A DNA stretch of 64,000 bases from positions 62,001-126,000 of the forward strand of contig CAVTFR010000006.1 in the NCBI GenBank assembly GCA_963734025.1. Direction: 5' to 3'. The position numbers were made by a program, and so were the translations under genes. The DNA comes from JACVRW01 sp963734025. Lineage in GTDB: Bacteria > Actinomycetota > Thermoleophilia > Solirubrobacterales > Thermoleophilaceae. Shown here piece by piece: positions 1 through 8,246 of this stretch; the first letter of the stretch is position 1, and each line of letters starts with the position of its first letter. Under the pieces are notes generated by a model, which made no database searches, was not told the DNA's origin, and saw only the letters and a list, made by a program, of their open reading frames with translations.

Positions 1-4
1 GTCG

Positions 5-1588
5 ATGCCGGCTGACTTCCACGTCCCGGTCGCCGTGGCCCCGGCGACCCGCCTGCGCCCCGAGGGACCGCCATCGGCGGGCGGCTACCTGCCAATCGCA
101 GGCCACGGTGTGATCGGGGACCTCGGCACGGCGGCGCTCGTGGGCTCAGAGGGCACGATCGACTGGTACTGCCCGCTGCGCTTCGACGCGCCGAGCATCT
201 TCGGCGCCATCCTCGACGCGCGCCGGGGCGGGCACTGGTCGATCTGCCCCGCTGGCGGTGTGTGGAACTCGACCCAGCAGCATCTGCCCGACACGAACGT
301 GCTGATCACCCGCTTCCTGTCCGAGGACGGCGTCGCCGAGATCCAGGACTTCATGCCGGTCGCCGGCGCGCACTCGCTCGTGCGGCGCGTCGTCGGCGTG
401 CGCGGCCGCCCGCACCTCGTCATCGAGGTCGAGCCGCGCTTCGACTACGGCCGCTCCCGTCACACCGTCCACACGTCCGGCGGCGGAGCGGTGTTCGAGG
501 GCTCCGGGCTGCGGATGGCGCTGGTGTCGCCGCTGCCCCTGCGGCGGACGCTCGGCGGCGTGCAGGCGAAGTTCTGCCTGGAGCCGGGCCAGGTGCTCGA
601 CTTCGTCTTCTCTCCCTTCGACACGGGCATGCCGCCGCCCGTGAGCGCGTCGCTCGAGACCACGATCGAGTTCTGGCGCGCGTGGACGGCCGGCTGCAGC
701 TACCGCGGGCGCTGGGGCGACGCGGTGCGGCGCTCCGCGCTGACCGCCAAGCTGCTGACCCACGCGCGGTCGGGCGCGACCGTCGCCGCGGCGACGACCT
801 CGCTGCCCGAGCGCCTCGGCGGCTCGGCCAACCGCGACGATCGCCTCGTCTCGATCCGGCACGTGGCGCCGTTCCTGTCCGTCATGCCGCGGCTCGGCTT
901 CGCGGCGGAGGCGCGCGCATCGGCGGGTTGGGTCGGCGAGCGGCTGTCCCAGCGGCCTCAGGAGTTCTACGCGCTCGACGCCCACGCCGAGCTCGTGGAG
1001 GTCGAGCTCGCGCTGCTCGAGGGCTACCGCGGGTCGCGGCCCGTGCGTGTCGGAGCCGACGGCGCCCGGCCCCCGTCCGCTCTCGACCTGCGGGAGCTGA
1101 TCGACGCGCTCGACCGGAGCGGCGCCGCGGAGGTCGGTGCCGCCGTGGCGCGCCTGGCCGGGCCGCGGAGCGTGGACTGGGACGGGGGCGTCCCGCTCGA
1201 CGCCCAGCTGCTGCGCCTGCCGGCGCTCGGCCTCGCCGACGCCCGTGACCCGCGCTGGCTCGCGACGCTCGACTACATCGAAGCGGCGCTCGTGTCCGAC
1301 GCGCTGGTCCACCGCCGCCCGCCGGCCGGCGACGAGGGCACGTGCACGGCGTGCTCGTTCTGGCGGGTGGAGGCGCTGGCGCGTGCCGGCCGGCTGGCGG
1401 AGGCGCGGCTCGCCTTCGAGAAGATGCTCGGCTACGCCAACCAGCTCGGGCTCTACGCCGAGTCGATCGGTCCCGGCGGCGAGCAGCTCGGCAACTTCCC
1501 GCATGCGGCTCCCCATCTGGCGTTGCTCTCCGCCGCGCTCACGCTCGAAGAGAAGCTCGCGGGCCGGCTCCCATCCGCTATCACTTGA
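5..1588 (+). CDS. GH15 (glucoamylase/trehalase-like) family protein, catalytically degenerate
   Basis: A 527-residue protein with the family start (GDLGTAALVGSEGTIDWYC, residues 38-56) and the family end (GEQLGNFPHAAPHLAL, about 492-507). Working GH15 enzymes are about 600 residues and have a tryptophan/aspartate-rich block near NWDYRYCWLRD. Here the matching place reads ANRDDRLVSIRH (275-286). The stretch that normally carries the general acid (a WEVRG-like motif) is missing: the LDLRELIDALD helix (360-370) runs almost directly into the late-barrel motif DAQLLRLPALG. Roughly 130 residues of the alpha/alpha barrel appear lost. The fold is recognisable, but hydrolysis of trehalose or glucans is doubtful; a binding or scaffold role is possible. 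The ATG is 5 nt from the window edge, so an upstream start is not excluded. The next gene follows after 4 nt. Confidence 0.75.
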   Translation: MPADFHVPVAVAPATRLRPEGPPSAGGYLPIAGHGVIGDLGTAALVGSEGTIDWYCPLRFDAPSIFGAILDARRGGHWSICPAGGVWNSTQQHLPDTNVLITRFLSEDGVAEIQDFMPVAGAHSLVRRVVGVRGRPHLVIEVEPRFDYGRSRHTVHTSGGGAVFEGSGLRMALVSPLPLRRTLGGVQAKFCLEPGQVLDFVFSPFDTGMPPPVSASLETTIEFWRAWTAGCSYRGRWGDAVRRSALTAKLLTHARSGATVAAATTSLPERLGGSANRDDRLVSIRHVAPFLSVMPRLGFAAEARASAGWVGERLSQRPQEFYALDAHAELVEVELALLEGYRGSRPVRVGADGARPPSALDLRELIDALDRSGAAEVGAAVARLAGPRSVDWDGGVPLDAQLLRLPALGLADARDPRWLATLDYIEAALVSDALVHRRPPAGDEGTCTACSFWRVEALARAGRLAEARLAFEKMLGYANQLGLYAESIGPGGEQLGNFPHAAPHLALLSAALTLEEKLAGRLPSAIT

Positions 1589-1592
1589 CGGC

Positions 1593-2504
1593 GTGACGAC
1601 GGCGACGGTGGCGCTCGAGCAGTCGCGCCTCCGGCGCCGCGGCCAGATCTACGTCGCGCTGGCCGCGGTCGCCTGGTCGACCGCCGGAGTCCTCCAGCGC
1701 CAGCTCACGCTCGACACGCCTACTCAGGTCGCGGGCCGCGCCGCGTTCGCGGGCGTGGCGCTGCTGGCCTACGTGGCGGTCGTGGAGCGCGGCCGGGTCG
1801 TGGAGGCGTTCCGCTCGGTGGGGCTCGCCGGGGTGGCGGTCGCGCTGTGCGTCGCCACGGCCTCCGGCAGCTTCATCGCCGCGCTCAACCACACGAGCGT
1901 CGCGCGTGTCCTGTTCATCCTCGCGGTGGCTCCGGTGCTCGCCGCGCTGCTTGCGCGGGTCACGCTCGGCGAGCCGATCACGCAGCGCACGGTCGTGGCC
2001 ATGGCCATGGCGCTCGCCGGGGTCGCGCTGATGCTCGGCGCGCCGGGCGAGGGCAGCCTCGCGGGAGACGGGCTCTCGTTCGTGGCGGCGCTCGCGTTCG
2101 CGCTCATGATCGTCATCACGCGCTGGCGCCATGACGTCTCGATGGCGCCGGCGACCTGCCTCTCGCAGGCGATCCTGTTGGCGGCCTTCCTTCCCTTCGC
2201 CAGCCCGAGCGAGATCAGCGGCGACGACGTCGTATGGCTGGCGGCGCTCGGTATCGGGCAGATCGGGCTCGGCTTCGCGCTCCTGACCGTCGGCGCGCGG
2301 CTGATCCCCGCCGCGCAGGTCGGCCTCATCACGCTGCTCGAGGTGGTCCTCGGGCCGGTATGGGTCTGGCTCGCGCTCGACGAGCGGCCCAGCACGTTGA
2401 CGCTCGTCGGCGGCGCGATCGTGATCGCCGCGATCGTCATCCAGACGCGCGGCCAGCCGGCACCCGAGCCGGACGAGGAGCCGGCGTTGCCGGCGCCGCA
2501 CTAG
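1593..2504 (+). CDS. EamA/DMT-superfamily transporter
   Basis: A 303-residue integral membrane protein with about ten hydrophobic helices in two EamA repeats, typical of the drug/metabolite transporter superfamily (RhaT/YdcZ-like exporters). The first repeat starts at IYVALAAVAWSTAGVLQRQ; the second contains the typical GIGQIGLGFALLTVGARLIPA segment. The C-terminal tail is short, acidic and proline-rich. I chose the GTG at 1593, 4 nt after the preceding stop, because the hydrophobic N-terminus follows it at the usual distance. Transport substrate cannot be inferred. Its TAG stop shares the tetranucleotide CTAG with a small opposing reading frame. Confidence 0.85.
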   Translation: MTTATVALEQSRLRRRGQIYVALAAVAWSTAGVLQRQLTLDTPTQVAGRAAFAGVALLAYVAVVERGRVVEAFRSVGLAGVAVALCVATASGSFIAALNHTSVARVLFILAVAPVLAALLARVTLGEPITQRTVVAMAMALAGVALMLGAPGEGSLAGDGLSFVAALAFALMIVITRWRHDVSMAPATCLSQAILLAAFLPFASPSEISGDDVVWLAALGIGQIGLGFALLTVGARLIPAAQVGLITLLEVVLGPVWVWLALDERPSTLTLVGGAIVIAAIVIQTRGQPAPEPDEEPALPAPH

Positions 2505-2620
2505 GCAGCGGCGAAGAGCCCGCAATCGGCGAGCATGGCGCAGCCGCACGCGCTCGCCGCCTCCAACCCGTCGCGTATCGCCTCGGCGCGCTCGATCAGC
2601 TCCGGCGCCTTGCGCGGCAT
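2501..2620 (-). CDS. putative 39-residue cysteine-containing small protein
   Basis: A short frame starting with ATG at 2620 and ending in a TAG that shares CTAG (2501-2504) with the opposing transporter gene. It encodes a helical, charged N-terminal half (MPRKAPELIERAEAIRDGLE) followed by a CGC...C cluster at residues 25, 27 and 33. I do not recognise the family. Support is indirect: it fills the only gap here, has no internal stop, and ends in the same shared-CTAG geometry as four other convergent pairs in this window. There is no convincing ribosome-binding site upstream. A chance frame in GC-rich DNA remains possible. Confidence 0.35.
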   Translation of the reverse strand: MPRKAPELIERAEAIRDGLEAASACGCAMLADCGLFAAA

Positions 2621-2627
2621 CCGGGGT

Positions 2628-2633
2628 TAGTCT
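2628..2633 (+). promoter_or_regulatory. TANNNT -10 box for a leaderless transcript
   Basis: TAGTCT lies 6 nt before the GTG start of the DUF1963 gene, and no ribosome-binding site is present. This matches the actinobacterial leaderless arrangement, in which transcription starts at the first base of the start codon. No clear -35 box. Confidence 0.45.
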
Positions 2634-2639
2634 GGCCGC

Positions 2640-3521
2640 GTGCGCCGTGCCGCGCTGGTCCTTGCCTCCCTCCTGATCCTTCCCGCCGCGGCGCAGGCGC
2701 AGGTGTATGGCGAGGCCGACGTCGGCGCGGCCGCGCGGGCGGCCGGCTTCGCTCACATCGCAGACCGGGCGGCCGCGGCGGCGAGGCCGACCGTGCTCGT
2801 CGGGCGCAGGCTGCTGCGGCGCGCGCCGCGCGCGCTCGGCAGCTCGCGGCTCGGCGGCAATCCCGACCTGCCGGCCGGCATGCCGTGGCCGCTGTGCGGA
2901 CGGCGCAGGCAGACGTTCCTCGGCCAGTTCCGGCTATCGGAGCTGCCGCCCGAGGCCTCCGAGCTCGGCCTGCACGGCGGCGTCCTTCTCCTCTTCACGG
3001 AAGTGCGCTTCAGGAGCCGTTCGGCCACCGGACACGGGCAGTGGGCGGGGCGCTGCACGACCCTGGTGCACGCACCGGAGGGCTCCCTGCTCGCTCGTAC
3101 CCGTGCCCCGCGGGGCGCCGCGGTCATGCGCCTGCGACCGGCGGCGCTCCGCTACAGCGCTCGCCCGGACATCCCGGACGTCGCCATGGACTACGCGACC
3201 CTGGCGGCTCCGCTCGGCGACGTCCTGCTGATCGACACGGAGGTCGACCGCTGGTGGGACCTCCGCGAGTCACTCCACAGGCGGGTCGGCCTGCTGAGCC
3301 ATCGTCTGCTCGGCTACGTCGATACGCCGAACCGCGGGGGGAGCTGCTGGAGGAGAACCGAGTGGCCGGTGGGCGCCTGGCGCCACCTGCTCACGATCGG
3401 GCTCGACTTCGGGGTCGGATTCGAGGTCGCCGACGGCGGACGCCTTCAAGTCGAGATCGCGCCGGAGGACCTCGCGGCGGGCAGATTCGACCGGGTCTGC
3501 GGCATCTTCGACAGCGCCTAG
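2640..3521 (+). CDS. secreted DUF1963 (YwqG-like) protein
   Basis: A 293-residue protein with a Sec signal peptide (MRRAALVLASLLILPAAAQA, likely cleavage after AQA at residue 20). The mature part shows DUF1963/YwqG features: SSRLGGNPDLPAGMPWP near residues 70-90, then a QFRLSELPP segment and GGVLLLFTE. A later WWDLRESLHRR segment and the lipid/sugar-binding-like C-terminal part complete the domain. The molecular role of DUF1963 proteins is not established. The exported location is unusual, since I know YwqG-type proteins mostly as cytoplasmic. Start GTG chosen from the signal peptide and the -10 box 6 nt upstream. Convergent with the sigma factor gene; the two TAG stops share CTAG. Confidence 0.75.
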   Translation: MRRAALVLASLLILPAAAQAQVYGEADVGAAARAAGFAHIADRAAAAARPTVLVGRRLLRRAPRALGSSRLGGNPDLPAGMPWPLCGRRRQTFLGQFRLSELPPEASELGLHGGVLLLFTEVRFRSRSATGHGQWAGRCTTLVHAPEGSLLARTRAPRGAAVMRLRPAALRYSARPDIPDVAMDYATLAAPLGDVLLIDTEVDRWWDLRESLHRRVGLLSHRLLGYVDTPNRGGSCWRRTEWPVGAWRHLLTIGLDFGVGFEVADGGRLQVEIAPEDLAAGRFDRVCGIFDSA

Positions 3522-4693
3522 AGCCCCGGCAGCTCCGTGAGGCGCCGCTCCAGGAAGCGCCGCTCGGCATCGGAGGCGACGAGCTCGAGTGCGCGCTCGT
3601 ACGCCGCCCGGGCCTCGCTTACGCGGTCGAGCCGGCGCAGCAGCTCGGCGCGTGTGGCATGCAGGTAGTGGTAGCCGTCGAGCTCGAGGGTGTCGACGAG
3701 CGCGAGCCCCGCGACGGCGTCACCCGCCTCGGCGATCGCCACAGCGCGGTTGAGCTCGACCACCGGCGAGCCCGTCACGCGGGCGAGCTCGCCATAGAGC
3801 AGGGTGATCTGCGGCCAGTTCTGGTGCTCGTCCGCGTGCAGCGACGCGAGCGCGGCCTGTAACACGTACGGGCCGCGCCCGCCGAGGGCCATCGCGCGGT
3901 CGAGCTCGGCGCGTCCCTGCTCGATCTGGCCGCCGTCCCACAGCGAGCGATCCTGGTCCTCGAGCAGCACGATCGCCCCGTCCGCGAAGCGCGCATCGCG
4001 GCGGGCGTCGTTCATGAGCATGAGCGCGAGCAGCGCCGCGACCTCGGGCTCGTCGGGCATCAGCTCGGCGAGCGCCCGCCCGAGCCGGATCGCCTCGGCG
4101 GCGAGATCGCCGCGGCCGCCGTAGCCCTCGTTGAAGATCAGGTACACGACGGCCAGCACCGCCGCCAGCCGGTCGGGAAGGAGGTGCGCCGGCGGCACGC
4201 GAAACGGGATGCCGGCCGCCCTGATCCTCCCCTTCGCGCGGACGAGCCGCTTGGCCATCGTCGCCTCGGGGACCAGGAAGGCGCGGGCGATCTCATCGGT
4301 GCTGAGCCCGCCGAGCGTCCGCAGGGTCAGCGCGACCTGCGCCTCGAGCGCCAGCGCCGGATGGCAGCAGGTGAAGATGAGCTCGAGGCGCTCGTCCGGG
4401 ATCTCCGTGTCGTCCAAGGTGTCCTCCACCGGCTCCGGGACGTCGAGGAGGCGGGTCTTATCGGCGAGCGTGCGGTTGCGGCGGATGCGGTCGATCGCCC
4501 GGTTGCGCGCGGTCGTCACGAGCCACGCGCGGGGATTGTCCGGCGTGCCGTCGCGCGGCCAGCGCTCGGCGGCCGCGGCGAACGCCTCCTGCGTGGCTTC
4601 CTCGGCGATGTCGAAGTCGCCGAGGAAGCCGATCAGCGTCGCGAGGACTCGCCCCCATTCCTCCCGGAAGGTGTTCGTGAGGCTCTCTACCAC
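3518..4693 (-). CDS. ECF42-type RNA polymerase sigma factor with C-terminal TPR-like region
   Basis: A 391-residue sigma factor. The N-terminal third holds sigma-70 regions 2 and 4: FDIAEEATQEAFAAA, PRAWLVTTARNRAIDRIRR, and the region-4 segment LSTDEIARAFLVPEATMAKR. The long C-terminal extension is helical and repeat-like (VVYLIFNEGY, ALLALMLMNDARR, QNWPQITLLY, PVVELNRAVA), the signature of ECF group 42, whose members carry a TPR-like tail instead of a membrane anti-sigma partner. Start GTG at 4693 gives a 7-nt overlap with the upstream YCII gene, indicating translational coupling. ECF42 genes are typically paired with YCII/DGPF proteins, as here. Confidence 0.88.
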   Translation of the reverse strand: MVESLTNTFREEWGRVLATLIGFLGDFDIAEEATQEAFAAAAERWPRDGTPDNPRAWLVTTARNRAIDRIRRNRTLADKTRLLDVPEPVEDTLDDTEIPDERLELIFTCCHPALALEAQVALTLRTLGGLSTDEIARAFLVPEATMAKRLVRAKGRIRAAGIPFRVPPAHLLPDRLAAVLAVVYLIFNEGYGGRGDLAAEAIRLGRALAELMPDEPEVAALLALMLMNDARRDARFADGAIVLLEDQDRSLWDGGQIEQGRAELDRAMALGGRGPYVLQAALASLHADEHQNWPQITLLYGELARVTGSPVVELNRAVAIAEAGDAVAGLALVDTLELDGYHYLHATRAELLRRLDRVSEARAAYERALELVASDAERRFLERRLTELPGL

Positions 4694-5046
4694 TCCACCA
4701 CCGGGCGGATCTCGACGCCGCCGCCCATTCGCGCCGCCGGCACTCGCGAGGCCAGCTCGATCGCGGCGTCGATGTCGTCGGCCTCGAAGACGAGCCAGCC
4801 GCCGAGCGCCTCCTTGACAGCCACGAAGGGGCCATCCGTTGTCAGCGCCTTTCCGTCCTCGACGCGCACGGTCGTTGCGGCGTCCGGCGCCGCCAGCTGG
4901 ATGCCGGGGCTCACGCCGGGGATCTGGTTGATCTCCATGTAGGCCTTCGAGACCTCCTGCTGCTCCTGTTCGGACAGCCGGCCCCAGGCCTCCTGGTCGT
5001 ACGGGGTGGGCGCATCGCCCTGGTGGATCAAGAGCACGTACTTCAT
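4687..5046 (-). CDS. YCII/DGPF-domain protein paired with the ECF42 sigma factor
   Basis: A 119-residue YCII-related protein, start MKYVLLIHQGD, with the conserved TDGPFVAVKEALGGWLVFEA motif at about 70-90 and a C-terminal GGGVEIRPV strand. DGPF-motif YCII proteins are the usual operon partners of ECF42 sigma factors; a direct regulatory role has been proposed in general but is not shown here. A strong ribosome-binding site (AGGAGGT) lies 5 nt before the ATG. Downstream overlap of 7 nt with the sigma gene. Confidence 0.85.
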   Translation of the reverse strand: MKYVLLIHQGDAPTPYDQEAWGRLSEQEQQEVSKAYMEINQIPGVSPGIQLAAPDAATTVRVEDGKALTTDGPFVAVKEALGGWLVFEADDIDAAIELASRVPAARMGGGVEIRPVVEW

Positions 5047-5077
5047 CGCTACCTCCTGTGGTGATGGTCGCGTAGGA

Positions 5078-5126
5078 GACGAACGGGAGTCGGCTCGATG
5101 GACACCCCCATGTGAGACCCCTCACA
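5078..5126 (-). promoter_or_regulatory. candidate ECF-type promoter and inverted repeat upstream of the YCII/ECF42 operon
   Basis: On the minus strand TGTCCA (5099-5104) is followed after 17 nt by CGTC (5078-5081), close to ECF consensus boxes (TGTC/CGTC), which suggests autoregulation by the ECF42 factor. Just upstream is a perfect 6-bp inverted repeat, TGTGAG-ACCC-CTCACA (5111-5126), which could be an operator or a small terminator. Both are pattern matches only. Confidence 0.4.
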
Positions 5127-5166
5127 GACGGGGAATTGGAACGCGCCTACCTTCGTCCTTCAGACC

Positions 5167-5469
5167 ATGCATACCGACTCGCTCACAATCCGGATGGCGG
5201 CCCCCGAGGACGCCCCCACCCTCAAGCGCCTCGCCGAAATCGACAGCGACGTCCCGCTCACCGGCCAGGTCATGCTCGCCGAGCTCGACGGGAACTGCCT
5301 CGCGGCGATCTCGCTCGGTTCCGGCTCGGTCAGGGCCAATCCGTTCGAGCGCACGGCGGCCATCGTCTCCCACCTGCGCATGCGCCGCTACCAGATCATG
5401 CGCCAGGGCGGCGACGTCGCGCCCGCGAAGTCGCTCTTGCGGCGGCTCGTGCTCACGCCCACGCGCTGA
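5167..5469 (+). CDS. short GNAT-like protein
   Basis: A 100-residue protein with a GNAT-type N-terminal half: LTIRMAAPEDAPTLKRLAEID (first beta strand and helix), then a strand VMLAELDGNCLAAISLGSG. The acetyl-CoA-binding Q/RxxGxG/A pyrophosphate loop and the second half of the fold are absent. Such truncated GNAT-like proteins are common in actinobacteria and may not be acetyltransferases. Preceded by a TACCTT -10-like box (5148-5153). No partner gene. Confidence 0.65.
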   Translation: MHTDSLTIRMAAPEDAPTLKRLAEIDSDVPLTGQVMLAELDGNCLAAISLGSGSVRANPFERTAAIVSHLRMRRYQIMRQGGDVAPAKSLLRRLVLTPTR

Positions 5470-5487
5470 GTTCTATCGTCGCCGGGC

Positions 5488-5829
5488 GTGAAGCCCAACC
5501 GCTCGATCCCGCACTCCACCGTCATCCCGGTCCTGATCTACCCGGACGTGCGCGAGGCGGTCGAGGGCTCGGGGCGGCGTTCGGGTTCGCCGAGCGCGTC
5601 CGGATCGGCGAGAACCACCGCGCCCAGCTGCGCTTCGGCGACGGCGCGCTGATCGTCGGCGACGTACGCAAAGAGCGCGCGCATAGTGATGCAGCCGACA
5701 GATTTCGAGTACGGCGAGCGCCAGTACACGGCGGAGGATCCCGCCGGGCACCAGTGGACCTTCTCGGAGACGCTCGCCGACGTCGCCCCCGAGGAGTGGG
5801 GCGGCGAGCTGGTCGAGCGGACCGGCTAG
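5488..5829 (+). pseudogene. VOC/glyoxalase-family pseudogene (frameshift plus internal deletion)
   Basis: Three pieces of one VOC protein in two frames. From the GTG at 5488 the frame reads TVIPVLIYPDVREAVE; after base 5565 one base seems missing, and the sequence continues in another frame as LGAAFGFAERVRIGENHRAQ and GDGALIVGDVRKER. Near 5673-5685 about 30 codons are lost and the first frame resumes as VMQPTDFEYGERQY, AGHQWTFSETLADV and a TAG at 5827. The first frame itself stops at TGA 5650. Because of the additional deletion, a single sequencing error cannot explain it. A TATCGT -10-like box (5474-5479) sits 8 nt before the GTG. The stop shares CTAG with the hydrolase gene. Confidence 0.8.
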
Positions 5830-6617
5830 CCGCCGCCGAGCATCTCGCGCACGAAGGCGAGCACCACCGGCGACGCCGGGTCGATCATGTGGCCGCCATC
5901 GACAAGGGCGGTGCGGCTGCTCGGGAGAGCGTCCGCGAGCGCCGCGGTCGGGTCGCGTAACTCGGGCCGTGACTCCGCGGCAGCGACGAGCAGGGCGGGC
6001 TGCTCGACGCCGGCGAGCGTCGCGGCATCGGCATCGAGCCACCACTCGCCGCGCAGCTCGGCGAGGATCGCAGGCCCGTTCTCAGCGAGGATCCTCCGCA
6101 GCTCCTCGGGCAGCGCGCGCCATGTCCCCTCCCCCATCACCCCGTCGAGCAGGGCCTCCGGGACCGCGCCGACGCCGGCGCGCCTTGCCACGGCCTCGAG
6201 GTGCTCGGCCAGCAGGTCGATCCACTCGGCCGTCGCCGGGGCGAGCTCGCGCGTCGCGTCGCCCTCGAGCACGACGAATGCCCGGACCTTGTCCGGGTGG
6301 CGCAGGGCGAGGTCGGTGGCCACCGTCCCGCCGTAGCTGCGGCCGATCACGACCGCGGGAGCGGCCTCGAGCGCGTCCAGCAGCGCCGCTGCATCGTCGG
6401 CGTGCTCGCGGACACTCGTGCGCTCGTACGGCTCGGGGCGCTCGCTGCGGCCGCAGCCACGACGGTCGTACGTGATCACGCGACCGAGTCGCGCGAGCTG
6501 GTCCGCCGCGTCGCTCCAGAGCGCGGCCGAGCTGCCTGCGCCGTGGATGCAGAGGATCGGCGCTCCGCCGCCGCGCTCCTCGTGGTGGAGGCGGATCCCA
6601 TTGGCCGTGTGCGTCAT
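5826..6617 (-). CDS. alpha/beta-hydrolase
   Basis: A 263-residue alpha/beta-hydrolase fold protein. Visible motifs are the oxyanion-hole segment ILCIHGAGSSAALW, the nucleophile elbow GRSYGG (Gly-x-Ser-x-Gly), and a C-terminal catalytic histidine in VDGGHMID. The N-terminus THTANGIRLHHEERG is typical of small esterase/epoxide-hydrolase-like members. The ATG at 6617 is preferred over the longer in-frame start at 6653 because the family begins about there. Substrate unknown. It lies 60 nt downstream of the HD-GYP gene, so it could be the last gene of that transcript. Confidence 0.85.
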   Translation of the reverse strand: MTHTANGIRLHHEERGGGAPILCIHGAGSSAALWSDAADQLARLGRVITYDRRGCGRSERPEPYERTSVREHADDAAALLDALEAAPAVVIGRSYGGTVATDLALRHPDKVRAFVVLEGDATRELAPATAEWIDLLAEHLEAVARRAGVGAVPEALLDGVMGEGTWRALPEELRRILAENGPAILAELRGEWWLDADAATLAGVEQPALLVAAAESRPELRDPTAALADALPSSRTALVDGGHMIDPASPVVLAFVREMLGGG

Positions 6618-6677
6618 GCACGCGAGGCTACGCCTCGGCGTGCGCGCCGCCATCGGGAGATCTCCCCATCTCGAGAT

Positions 6678-8246
6678 TCAGCCCGTGAGGTCGTGCTTCA
6701 TCGCGAAAAGGGCCGCGCCGACCCGGGTCGAGACGCCCGTCTTCGCGTAGATGTGCTCCACGTGGTGGCCGGCGGTCTTCTCGGTGATCACGAGCGCCTC
6801 TGCGATCTCCCTGGTCGTCCTGCCCTGCGCGACGAGCCGCAGCACCTCGACCTCGCGCTCGCTGAGACCGGCCGGGTACTCCTCGCGGATCTCGAGCGAC
6901 GTCCCGCCGGCTGCTTCCAGCACGGCGTCCACGGCTCTCTTGTCGAGCCTCCGGGCCTCGACCATCGCGCCGAGCTCTGCGCGCGCGTCCTGCTCGCCGA
7001 GCGCGTTCCGGTAGGGGCGCTCGTGCGTCATCGCGTCGTAGACGTCGGCGGCGGCCAAGAGCCGCGCCGCGGTGCCGAGCTGCGCCGCACCGGCGCCGCG
7101 GTGGTAGCCGGAGCCGTCCTGGCGCTCGTGGTGGGAGCCCGCCAGCCGTGCGAGCGGCGCCAGCACCCCCGAACGCTCGAGGACGCGCTCGGTGTAGTAG
7201 GGGTGGAGGCGGACGCGCTCGTACTCGGCCGTGCTGAGCGGTCCGGGCTTGTCCCAGATCCCGTTCGGCACCGCGACCCGGCCGAGGTCGTGCACGAAGC
7301 CGGCGCTGCGGATCTCCGCGACCTCGGGTGCGGGGCAGCCGAGCGCCTCGGCCGCGCTCGCCGCGAGTCCCGCCACCCGCGCCGAGTGGCCATGCAGGAA
7401 GGAGACCTTGACGTCGGCGAACTCGCCGAAAGCGCGGACGACCGACTGCGTGCCCGCGGACGAGATCGTCGCGGCCGGCCGCGGCTCCGCGTCGATCACC
7501 CGCTCCCAGGCGTCCGGGGCCTGCGCCGCGCGCAGCACCCCGTCCGGCTCGGCGAGCGCGGCGTCGACGACCGCGGGGTCGTAGCCACGCCCGCGCCGCC
7601 GCGCGAGCGCGGCGAGGGCCGCGTCCGGGTCGCGAGCGCCGGCGATCGCCACCGCGTCGTGGGCGACGGTCACGATGCGCACCGGCCTCGAGAGCTCCTC
7701 ACCCTGCACCGCCCCCGGCAGCCCCTTGCCGTCCCAGCGCTCCATGAGCTGCCCAAGTGCAGCGGCGACGGCCGCGGGCATATGGAGCCGCCGGGCGAGC
7801 AGGCTCGCGCCCTCGCAGAGGTTTGCCGCCATCAGCGTCACCTGCCGCTCGCCGCCGGCCAGCATCCGGGCGAGCAGGCGCGCGCGCTCGGGGACGGGCC
7901 GGTCATCCGCGAGCCGCCGGACCAGGTGGCTCAGATCCTCCGAGGAGTCGGATGCCAGGCCGAGCTCGCGCATGCCCTGAAGGAAGTGGATCTCGTCTCC
8001 CCCGACCCAGCTGGCGAAGTACGGCGCCGCCCCCGTGCAGCCGACATGGGCGAGGAGAGCGACGTAGTAGACCTCGGAGCACTCCTCGGGCGGGCAACCC
8101 AGCCGGTCGGCCAGCTCGAGCGCGGCCAGGCAGACCCCGAGCTCGTGCTCGAGCGGGCGGCCGAGCCCGAGGTCGGTCGCCAGCGAGAGCGCGGCGATCA
8201 GCTCCGCGAGACGTACGGGCTCGTCGGGACGAGCCGCGCCCGTCAC
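6678..8246 (-). CDS. HD-GYP domain protein with C-terminal LuxR-type HTH
   Basis: A 522-residue regulator. The C-terminal half has an HD-GYP phosphodiesterase domain: HD in GFVHDLGRVAVPNGIWDKPG (316-335) and the signature SHHERQDGSGYHRG (371-384), where the P of GYP is H. The N-terminal half looks like a degenerate second copy (ERWDGKGLPG at 169-178, VAHDAVAI at 194-201). Residues about 458-520 are a LuxR/FixJ DNA-binding domain (LSEREVEVLRLVAQGRTTRE). HD-GYP domains usually cleave cyclic di-GMP or related nucleotides; here the output appears to be direct DNA binding. GTG start overlaps the preceding stop by 4 nt (GTGA). Confidence 0.85.
   Translation of the reverse strand: MTGAARPDEPVRLAELIAALSLATDLGLGRPLEHELGVCLAALELADRLGCPPEECSEVYYVALLAHVGCTGAAPYFASWVGGDEIHFLQGMRELGLASDSSEDLSHLVRRLADDRPVPERARLLARMLAGGERQVTLMAANLCEGASLLARRLHMPAAVAAALGQLMERWDGKGLPGAVQGEELSRPVRIVTVAHDAVAIAGARDPDAALAALARRRGRGYDPAVVDAALAEPDGVLRAAQAPDAWERVIDAEPRPAATISSAGTQSVVRAFGEFADVKVSFLHGHSARVAGLAASAAEALGCPAPEVAEIRSAGFVHDLGRVAVPNGIWDKPGPLSTAEYERVRLHPYYTERVLERSGVLAPLARLAGSHHERQDGSGYHRGAGAAQLGTAARLLAAADVYDAMTHERPYRNALGEQDARAELGAMVEARRLDKRAVDAVLEAAGGTSLEIREEYPAGLSEREVEVLRLVAQGRTTREIAEALVITEKTAGHHVEHIYAKTGVSTRVGAALFAMKHDLTG

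Noticed and set aside
146..1516. Long antisense open frame (456 codons) opposite the GH15-like gene
   Set aside because: It is arginine/alanine/proline-rich without any motif. Such frames are expected opposite coding DNA at this GC content. The same holds for the long frames at 6201-8318, 14817-16385, 16237-17988 and 17934-20231.
5488..5829. VOC gene as a functional protein or a simple sequencing error
   Set aside because: Besides one missing base, about 30 codons are gone, so one error cannot restore it.
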